Shown here in pieces: positions 35,191 through 42,608 of a stretch of 64,000 nucleotides of DNA. The notes beneath the pieces are model-generated. The model searched no databases, had not been told where the DNA came from, and saw only the letters and a program-made list of their open reading frames with translations. The DNA lies in assembly GCA_034002405.1 (NCBI GenBank), contig JAVFAS010000003.1, positions 62,001-126,000 of the forward strand, written 5' to 3'. A program made the translations under genes and the position numbers. The DNA is from SZUA-365 sp034002405 (GTDB taxonomy: Bacteria > Bacteroidota > Ignavibacteria > SZUA-365). Every line of letters starts with the position of its first letter. The first letter of the stretch is position 1.

Positions 35191-36444
35191 TCAGCGGACG
35201 CCGGTGCGGTGGACGTACTCCACCAGCTTGCCGAGCGTGGTGACGTAGCTGCCGTATTCGTTGTCGTACCAGCCGAAGATCTTCGCATGCGTGACCGGCA
35301 CGTCGATCGATCGATCGGTCTGCACACCCGCGGCCGCGAGCATCTCGGACGAGACTTCGAGGAACCCCGTGCGTGTATGCGTGTCGAAGCCCTCGATCAC
35401 CACCGAGGCAGGCACGCCCATCAGGTCGGCCGACACGTTTTGCTTGTCGCTGAACAGCAACAGGCCCTTTTGCGAACCCTCCGCCGCCGCGCGGTAGACG
35501 TCGTTGATGTACTGCCGTGTGACCGATGGCTCGCCCTTGTCGGTCATCGGCGAATTAAAGGTCAGGTTGAGATTGATCAGCGACACGGTGGTGGTGGGAA
35601 TACGCACCGAATCGGCCATGAAACCAACACGCGAGATTTCCGGGAGCACCTGTTCGAGCGCCCGTGCGGCACCGGTCGAGGAAAGGATGATGTTGTTGAA
35701 TACACTCCGCGTCTTGCGAAGGTCCTTCGCTCCCGTCGCCGGCACGGCATCAAGCACGGTCTGTGAGTTGGTGGACGCGTGGATGGTCGAGAGCGAAGCG
35801 GTGAGGATCTTCGACGTGCGCTCGGCCTCGAGCAGTGGCTTGATCATGTGCGCGAGTCCCGTCGTGGTGCAGGATGCCGCGGACAGTACATGATGCCGGG
35901 CCGGATCGTACTCGGTATGATTGATGCCGAAAATCAGCATCGCCGAATCATCGGGCAACCCGGCGGTCTTGTCCTTGACCTTGAACGGCGCGCTGGCGAT
36001 GACCTTCATCGCACCCGCGGTGAGATGTCCCCGGATACTGCCGTTCGTGGCGTCGGCCGGGACGGTGGGATCGAGGTATCTGCCGGTGGCGTCGATCACG
36101 AGGTTCACGCCGGCGGCACGCCAGTCGATCTGCCGCGGGTCGCGCGCCGTGCGCAGCACGCGCACACGGATTCCGAAAAAGCTGATAAGCCCCGCGTCGG
36201 CGTCCTCGATGTGGATGTCACGGCGGCCGTTGACACCGAAGAGGAACGTCTCGGCGGGTCCGTAGGTCGAATCGGCACCGAGCATGTGCACGACATCCTC
36301 GAGGCCGCGTCCGACCTCCCGCCCCGTGTTGACGACGATTTCGTCGAAGGTCCGGTTCACGGCGAAATACCAGATCAGCATTTTCCCGATGCGACCGAAA
36401 CCGTTGATACCCAGCACCGCGCGGCCGGCTGCGTCGTTGTTCAT
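35191..36444 (-). CDS. Glyceraldehyde-3-phosphate dehydrogenase, long divergent type
   Basis: A 417-residue enzyme, about 80 residues longer than common GAPDH (330-340). The ATG at 36444 has AAGGAGG upstream. GINGFGRIGKM binds NAD(P). The catalytic Cys is in SAASCTTTGLAH, where common enzymes have SNASCTTNCLA; the partner His is probably in TIHASTNSQ. The C-terminus has the family signature WYDNEYGSY. Extra residues lie mainly in the nucleotide-binding half and around the catalytic loop. It starts 10 bp after the PPDK-like gene. This may be a second, specialised GAPDH, perhaps working in the gluconeogenic direction. Confidence 0.88.
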   Translation of the reverse strand: MNNDAAGRAVLGINGFGRIGKMLIWYFAVNRTFDEIVVNTGREVGRGLEDVVHMLGADSTYGPAETFLFGVNGRRDIHIEDADAGLISFFGIRVRVLRTARDPRQIDWRAAGVNLVIDATGRYLDPTVPADATNGSIRGHLTAGAMKVIASAPFKVKDKTAGLPDDSAMLIFGINHTEYDPARHHVLSAASCTTTGLAHMIKPLLEAERTSKILTASLSTIHASTNSQTVLDAVPATGAKDLRKTRSVFNNIILSSTGAARALEQVLPEISRVGFMADSVRIPTTTVSLINLNLTFNSPMTDKGEPSVTRQYINDVYRAAAEGSQKGLLLFSDKQNVSADLMGVPASVVIEGFDTHTRTGFLEVSSEMLAAAGVQTDRSIDVPVTHAKIFGWYDNEYGSYVTTLGKLVEYVHRTGVR

Positions 36445-36454
36445 CTCTTCCTCC

Positions 36455-39400
36455 TTACGGCATTTGAATTTGTACGAAACTGACCGGGAAGGTCCCGCGA
36501 TAAATCGATCCCCTCCGTCCATCAATCGCCAGGGCGTCGCCTGATTGGAAGCGAACGCCGTTGATCGTGCAGGTCCGGTGATCCTCGTCGACGATCATGT
36601 CACGGCAATCGACCACGCAGGTCTTGTGCAGCCGCACCGCCGTCACCGCCGCGTGCGACGCCGCGCCACCGCGCGCGGTGAGCAGACCATCACATTCGAA
36701 GATCATGCCGATGTCGTCGGGCACGGTGTCGGGACGCACGAGAATCAACTGGGCGTCGGGCCGCGCCCGACGCAAGGCCACCAAATCGTCCATGTCAAAG
36801 CAAATGTAGCCATTCAGCGCGCCACCGCCTATGCCGATCCCACTGCCGACCTGATGCTCTTTTATTGCATCTATATCGAACACCGGAAGCTGCTGATCGT
36901 GCGTCGGGGAATGGTCGCGGGTCTGGAGGATAAACAGATCCTCCCCCCTGCTGGTTTCGAAGGTAAACTCGATTTCCTGATGTCCGAAATTATGCTCGTA
37001 GACGATCGCCGCGGCATGGCGTTCGAGGGACTTGAACACATCGGGAAAGTCCTTTTCCAACGATTCCGCCACGGGCGTCTGTGATCGCAGCCGCTGGCGC
37101 TCGGAAATCGGCAGGGTGTGCACGAGGCCGGCGACGATATCCTCGCCCTGGCTGCACACGGTGAAATCGCCGTAGAGGAATATCCCACTTTCGCGCACGA
37201 AGGGGTCGTGGGTAAAGACCACGCCTGATCCCGAGTCGTAGTTGAGATTCCCGAGCACCATGCGCTGCACGACCACCGCCGTGCCCCAGTCCTCGGCGAT
37301 CTGCAGCTTGTTGCGGTACACCTGCGCACGGTCGGTGTACCAGGAATCGAGCACCATCAGCACCGCCTGCAGCAGCTGCTCGAAGGGATCCTCGACGATG
37401 TGCACGCCATGGTCGAGCACGACGCGGCGGTACGTGCGCGCGATGTCACGCATCTGCGCGGGAGAGAAATGGATTTTCAACTCCACGCCGCAGCGCTCCT
37501 TGAAGCCAACCATCACGGCGTCGAACTCATCGCGCGGAATGCCCTGCACCATGCCCCAGGTCTGGAGAAAGCGCCGGTAGCAGTCCCAGGACGTCCACCC
37601 GTAATTGTCGCGCGTGCTCAATCCCTCGACGATTTCCTCGTTGAGCCCCACGTTGAGAAAGGTGTTCATCGCGCCGGGAATGGAAATCGCGGCGCCCGAA
37701 CGCACCGACAGCATCAACGGCCGATAGGGATCGCCGAAGCGTTCGTTGCTCAATCCCTCGAGACTGGTGAGCCGCTTGCGGAGCAGTTCGTTGAACTCAG
37801 CCTTCATGTCGGGATGCCGGTTGATGGCGTCGCGGCGGCGGAACAGTTCGGTCGTGATGACGAACCCCGGCGGCACGGGGAAACCGAGCGAATACAGCCG
37901 CTTGAGATAATACCCCTTCGCGCCGAGGAAGACCGGATTGTCGAGTTCGGGATCGGATTGAAACAACCGCGTGGTCACCAGCCGTGAGTCATATCCCATC
38001 ACGCCATGGATCACATCGGGCGTGAGATGCTTGAGCATGTCATGCATCGAGGCGAGTACCGCGGCGATGAAATTGTCGAGCTGCTGGATGGGAAATGTCG
38101 TGGAAATCAGATCGCGGTACACGCGCTCGATAAACGCGTGCCGTCCGGCGGTCTGCTCGGATTCGTCGCCCTCGTCGGGCAGGTACTGTGGCACGATCCG
38201 CCCGAGCTGCACTTCATGCGGCGTGAGGAAATTCGTGTAAATGATGCTCTTCACATTGTCGGCGAGGAATTGAAACAGGTTCACGTACTGGTGGATCGTG
38301 AACGAGGTCGTGCTCAGTCCGTAGCGCAGCATTTCGACCGAGGAACTGAATCCCTCGTCCGAATACCCCTCGATCTCGAGACTGCGGCGGAACAGCGCGA
38401 GAATGCGGTGAATGCGCCGAAGCGTGGCCGCGGTGATATACCGGAGATTTGTTTCCTGCACGATACGCGCGAGCAGTTGTGTCGCCAGGGCCTCGAAACG
38501 ATAGGCGAGTCCGAGCGCCTGGAACTTCGGCTCCATGTACCGGCCGTACATCGACGGAATGCCCGCGGCAATGTGTCGCTTGTAGTAAATGTCCTCGCGT
38601 CCCTGGCTTGGATTCTCGTCGAGAATCACCGCATGAAGCCGGTGCAGCATGATGAGCACGAAATCGAGAATGCGTTCGGGATGGTTGTCCTTGAGCAGGG
38701 CACGGAATTCCTCGATCTCCGCCGCGCGAATCACATGAAGCTTCTCCATGTGCGGGATGATGTCCTCGACCGAAATGCTGTATTTCTGCCGCAGCAACTG
38801 ATGGATGCGGCAGAGGTGCAGGACGCGCTGCACCGATGGATCCGTTGGCGAGAAGGCGCGGAGCGCGGCGTCGGACAGCACGGAGATCGGATGCGCGGGC
38901 AGTTCCTCGGCCGGACACCCCAACTCATCGCACAACAGACGCACGACCTTGTGCGAACTCTCGAACCAGGCATGGCCCGCGGGCAGCCACGCGACGACAT
39001 CGTCGCGCAGGAGGGGTTCAAGCGTCGTCGTCACGCCGCTTTCCCAGTAACGCAGAATTTCGACGGTCAAATGCAGATGCGTGTTGTTGCTCTCGGCGTG
39101 GATCTGCTTGCGCAAAAAGTGAATCAGCCGGTCGCGCCGGCCGGCGATCTCGTCGATCACCGTACTGATCTCACGCAACTCCCCTTCCGCCCCGATCTCG
39201 TTGAAATACACCGGAAAGAGAATCGCGAGCTGCTTGACCAGGAACATCACCGGCTGGATGCCGGCGTTGAGCAGCGCGGTGATGTCGCGCTGGAAAAGGT
39301 CGTTGTCCTGGATGAACACGCCACCCAGCTTGAGATTGATGATCAACGCCGACAACAGCCGTGCGCTGCGCGTCGGATTCGCCTTGATCAGTTCCAGCCA

Positions 39401-40558
39401 GACGCGAATGTTCTTGACATGGTCGCGCTCGACACGGGCGCGCACCGCATCATCATTGTGGAGTTCCGGATGCACAAATCCGAATGCTATGATCGCATCG
39501 GTGAAATGGTCGATCAACACGGGGTCATCGGACGCGTAGATCACGGCACCGAGCGTCTGCAGGCAGTCGAGCACGGTGCTCATGTGCTCGTCGCGGAGTT
39601 CGCCAAGAATATGGAACAGCTCGACGAGGAAGGTTTCGATTTCCGCGTGATTGCTGCTGCCGCACACCCCGCGGAGAACGCGGTTGAGATCCCAGAGCAG
39701 ATGCTCCTTGAGATGCGCCAACCCGGGCAGCGGCAGCACGGCACTGAGGTAGTAGGCGCGCTCGAGGGGTGAATCGAAGAGGTCGGCCGCGGCACGGAAG
39801 CGCTCGGCGATGGTGTGGAAATCGGGAATCCGCTGCAGGTCGGACCAGGTCGCGGCCTGCGCGAGCGCGTCGGCGAGGGCGTCGAATCGCGGTTGCCCCA
39901 GGCTGCGCAGCAGTTCGTCCTTCCCGCCGGGAAGCAGCGATTCATAATCCGCGAGCACGCGCTCGACAGAGCGCCCCTCTCGCCAGTACGCGAGTCCCGC
40001 CGCCAGCGCGGTGCGCAGCAACAACGTGAGACGGTCGCGATGGGCGGGACGGTGCAGCACCTTCTCCACGATCGAGGGCAGCAGGCTGCTCGACACGACG
40101 GCGATCATGTCGTCCCGCGCCATCGCGGTCTCGAGCGTGTCGAGCGCCGCGTCGATGACCGGGACGAGTGCATCATCGCCGCTCGCGGCGCATTCCTCGG
40201 CGAATTCGAGCAGGGTCTGGACCACGCGCCGATGCAGCGTGATCGGCGCATCCCCGTGAAGGAGTTCGTCGCAGATGCCGACGAGAATCCCCAGCAGTTC
40301 CGGCGCGCGATCATGACGGTGGAAAAACCAGAAATCCTGCAGCAGGATCGTGCGCAATTGCGAGACGATCCATTCCTTATTGGGATAGGGATGATGGTAT
40401 TCGTCGAGGTAGAGACGGAGACGGTTGTGGACGCCGAACTGCGCGGCGGCCGCGTCGAGCAAGGTCTTGTGCGGATCCGGAAGCTGGGTCTGGTCCGCGC
40501 GGGTTTTCTCGAGATTGGCGCGCAGGGCGGCAGACTCGAAGGTCGGATTCGATATCAT
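36455..40558 (-). CDS. PPDK-like dikinase with large novel N-terminal region and no PEP/pyruvate barrel
   Basis: A 1367-residue protein (start ATG at 40558). Residues 1-870 are almost wholly helical, with no motif I recognise. Residues 870-1190 match the pyruvate phosphate dikinase ATP-grasp: FLGAKGYYLKRL, SVRSGAAISIPGAMNTFLN, DWGTAVVVQRM, DSGSGVVFTHDP, SQGEDIVAG and a closing LQTR. Residues 1230-1360 match the swivelling phosphohistidine domain: ILVRPDTVPDDIG, then LTARGGAASHAAV, with His1302 at the phospho-carrier position. The protein ends where PPDK and PEP synthase continue into the PEP-binding barrel. So ATP can probably phosphorylate His1302, but the acceptor is unknown. Rifampicin phosphotransferase and glucan dikinases also lack the barrel but have a different layout. 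GAPDH follows 10 bp downstream. Confidence 0.85.
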   Translation of the reverse strand: MISNPTFESAALRANLEKTRADQTQLPDPHKTLLDAAAAQFGVHNRLRLYLDEYHHPYPNKEWIVSQLRTILLQDFWFFHRHDRAPELLGILVGICDELLHGDAPITLHRRVVQTLLEFAEECAASGDDALVPVIDAALDTLETAMARDDMIAVVSSSLLPSIVEKVLHRPAHRDRLTLLLRTALAAGLAYWREGRSVERVLADYESLLPGGKDELLRSLGQPRFDALADALAQAATWSDLQRIPDFHTIAERFRAAADLFDSPLERAYYLSAVLPLPGLAHLKEHLLWDLNRVLRGVCGSSNHAEIETFLVELFHILGELRDEHMSTVLDCLQTLGAVIYASDDPVLIDHFTDAIIAFGFVHPELHNDDAVRARVERDHVKNIRVWLELIKANPTRSARLLSALIINLKLGGVFIQDNDLFQRDITALLNAGIQPVMFLVKQLAILFPVYFNEIGAEGELREISTVIDEIAGRRDRLIHFLRKQIHAESNNTHLHLTVEILRYWESGVTTTLEPLLRDDVVAWLPAGHAWFESSHKVVRLLCDELGCPAEELPAHPISVLSDAALRAFSPTDPSVQRVLHLCRIHQLLRQKYSISVEDIIPHMEKLHVIRAAEIEEFRALLKDNHPERILDFVLIMLHRLHAVILDENPSQGREDIYYKRHIAAGIPSMYGRYMEPKFQALGLAYRFEALATQLLARIVQETNLRYITAATLRRIHRILALFRRSLEIEGYSDEGFSSSVEMLRYGLSTTSFTIHQYVNLFQFLADNVKSIIYTNFLTPHEVQLGRIVPQYLPDEGDESEQTAGRHAFIERVYRDLISTTFPIQQLDNFIAAVLASMHDMLKHLTPDVIHGVMGYDSRLVTTRLFQSDPELDNPVFLGAKGYYLKRLYSLGFPVPPGFVITTELFRRRDAINRHPDMKAEFNELLRKRLTSLEGLSNERFGDPYRPLMLSVRSGAAISIPGAMNTFLNVGLNEEIVEGLSTRDNYGWTSWDCYRRFLQTWGMVQGIPRDEFDAVMVGFKERCGVELKIHFSPAQMRDIARTYRRVVLDHGVHIVEDPFEQLLQAVLMVLDSWYTDRAQVYRNKLQIAEDWGTAVVVQRMVLGNLNYDSGSGVVFTHDPFVRESGIFLYGDFTVCSQGEDIVAGLVHTLPISERQRLRSQTPVAESLEKDFPDVFKSLERHAAAIVYEHNFGHQEIEFTFETSRGEDLFILQTRDHSPTHDQQLPVFDIDAIKEHQVGSGIGIGGGALNGYICFDMDDLVALRRARPDAQLILVRPDTVPDDIGMIFECDGLLTARGGAASHAAVTAVRLHKTCVVDCRDMIVDEDHRTCTINGVRFQSGDALAIDGRRGSIYRGTFPVSFVQIQMP

Positions 40559-40737
40559 GCCAAAAACTCTCGACTGGTGGGGATGAGATGTCCCTCGTTT
40601 CCGCCAATCTATCCAATTCCGCACGCAAAGCCAAGACGACACGACCGGCATGATTCCAGCCACGGGTCAGCCCCGCGGGATCGCCCCTCCGTGTGTGGTG
40701 GACGGTGTGCCGGTGTCGACCGACCGCGTGTCGCGGG

Positions 40738-42393
40738 TCAGGCCGTCTGATGCAAAAAGCGCTTGATCTTCTGCGTGGCGGTTTTCTCGAAAGGATCGCG
40801 CTGCTCGACGACCGCGGCGAGCTGGGAGAAGCGGTTGACACGCGCGTTGACCTGTGCGTGCAGTTCGCGAAGGATCTCCTCCACGCGTTGCTGCACGTAC
40901 TGCACCGCCTCGTCCCGCAGATGCGCGAATTGCGCCTCGATCTCCTCGTAGTTGAGGTGTACCTTCGCGACGAGGCGGCCCTTGCTCTGCAGCACCAGGG
41001 ATTCGAGAACGTAGCGGTGGGTGTTGATCACGGATTCGATTTCCTCGGGATAGATATTTTCCCCGGCCGACCCGACGATCATGTTCTTGAGCCGACCCTT
41101 GATCGAGAGATGTCCGTCGGCGTCGAACACGCCGAGATCACCGGTACGAAACCAGCCGTCCTCGGTAAAGGCCTCGCGTGTCAGTTCCGGTTCGTTGTAA
41201 TACCCGCGCATGACGCTCGGACCGCGGGCCTGGATCTCGCCCTCGCCCGTCAGCGGATCGGCGTCGGCGATGCGCAGATCGACGCCTTCCATGGCGGGAC
41301 CCGTGCTCTGGAAGCGCACGACGTGCGGATTCGCGCCCGCGAGTAACGGGGCGGTTTCCGTCAGACCGTAGCCGATGGCATAGGGAAACTTCGCGTCCCG
41401 CAGAAAACGTTCGACGACGGGATCGAGCTTCGCCCCGCCGATGCCGAAGAAATGCAGCCGTCCGCCGAAGGTCTTCATGAGCTGTTTTCCCGCCATGCGG
41501 TACAGCAACCGTCGGCCTTTCTCCGTTGCATGGATCCGACGCAAGAGCCCGTTTTTCGTCAGCCGCGGCAGCACTCGCATCTTGTGGATTTTTTCGATCA
41601 CGAGCGGGACACTGAGCATCAGCGTCGGACGCACCTGTTCGAGCGCGGGCAACAGCACCGCCGCGGTGGGCGGCTTCTCGATGTAATACACCGCCGCGCC
41701 CTGCATGATCGGAAGAATCAGGCCGAGTGTGTTCTCGTAGGTGTGCGAAAGCGGGAGAATGGAAAGAAACACATCCTCGCTGCACACGGGCTGGATGGTC
41801 TGCACCTTCAAGGCGTTGAAGGCGATGTTGCGGTGCGTGAGCATCACGCCTTTCGACTTGCCCGTGGTGCCGGACGTGTAGATAATGGACGCCAGATCGT
41901 CCTCGGTCACGTCCGCCGCGGGCACGCTGCCATGCGCGGGCGTCCATAACGGTTCGACCACCTCCCCCGCGGGATTCAGGATATTCATATCCTCTAATCG
42001 GATGCGCAGGCGCAGCGTGGGCAGTGCGGCATCGCGAACGCGGTCGAAAAGCTTGTCGGAGACGAACAGCGCGTCGCAACCGGCGTGCGCGAGAAACGTC
42101 GCGATTTCCCGTTCGTGGAAATCAGGCAGCAGCGGTACGGCGACCGCGCCCATGCTCGTCACGGCGAAATACGCCACGCCCCAGTTGGGCATGTTGCCGG
42201 CAAGTATGCCAACGCGGTCGCCGGGACGCACGCCACGGGCGCGCAATGCCGCGCGCACGCGGGCGCTTTCCTCGCCCAGTTCCGCATAGGTCAGGGGTGT
42301 GCCCGCGACGAAGGACAGCGCGGGACGCTGCGCGAAACGCCTGCTGCTGTTCTCGAGAACGGCCGCGAGCGTGAGGGTGGTTGTTTCAGACAT
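40738..42393 (-). CDS. Long-chain acyl-CoA synthetase (AMP-binding)
   Basis: A 551-residue ANL-family ligase. The P-loop-like motif YTSGTTGKSKGVMLTH is near residue 175, GYGLTETAPLL near residue 350, WFRTGDLGVFDADG near residue 427, and KNMIVGSAGENIYPEEIE near residue 447. The C-terminus carries the active-site Lys in TATQKIKRFL. It activates fatty acids to acyl-CoA through an acyl-AMP. It ends 180 bp before the PPDK-like gene and may be an independent unit. Confidence 0.9.
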   Translation of the reverse strand: MSETTTLTLAAVLENSSRRFAQRPALSFVAGTPLTYAELGEESARVRAALRARGVRPGDRVGILAGNMPNWGVAYFAVTSMGAVAVPLLPDFHEREIATFLAHAGCDALFVSDKLFDRVRDAALPTLRLRIRLEDMNILNPAGEVVEPLWTPAHGSVPAADVTEDDLASIIYTSGTTGKSKGVMLTHRNIAFNALKVQTIQPVCSEDVFLSILPLSHTYENTLGLILPIMQGAAVYYIEKPPTAAVLLPALEQVRPTLMLSVPLVIEKIHKMRVLPRLTKNGLLRRIHATEKGRRLLYRMAGKQLMKTFGGRLHFFGIGGAKLDPVVERFLRDAKFPYAIGYGLTETAPLLAGANPHVVRFQSTGPAMEGVDLRIADADPLTGEGEIQARGPSVMRGYYNEPELTREAFTEDGWFRTGDLGVFDADGHLSIKGRLKNMIVGSAGENIYPEEIESVINTHRYVLESLVLQSKGRLVAKVHLNYEEIEAQFAHLRDEAVQYVQQRVEEILRELHAQVNARVNRFSQLAAVVEQRDPFEKTATQKIKRFLHQTA

Positions 42394-42523
42394 GAAACTC
42401 CGCGATGTTGGATGGCCGCGGCACCTGCCGCGTCGTCATGGGATGCGTCCTCGGGGGATGTGGATTCCGGTACGGGGGACATCCGTCCCGGAATTGTGAC
42501 CGTGCAATATCCGTGCGCGGAAC

Positions 42524-42594
42524 ATGACATCAAAATGTCATCGTGACACGCAGCGCAACGACGACTTCACCATGTGATCGTGACACGCACCGCA
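42524..42594. promoter_or_regulatory. Inverted repeat followed by an 18-bp direct repeat
   Basis: ATGACAT (42524-42530), four bases, ATGTCAT (42535-42541) form a perfect dyad. An 18-bp sequence ATCGTGACACGCANCGCA occurs at 42540-42557 and again at 42577-42594, 37 bp apart, with one difference. The region lies 130-200 bp before the acyl-CoA ligase start and directly after the large T9SS gene, so it may be an operator of the ligase. Confidence 0.5.
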
Positions 42595-42608
42595 CAAAAA
42601 CCCGGCAC

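Noticed and set aside
38006..39772. 588-codon + strand frame inside the PPDK-like gene
   Set aside because: Antisense to a continuous 1367-residue frame whose C-terminal half matches PPDK; no ribosome-binding site or domain.
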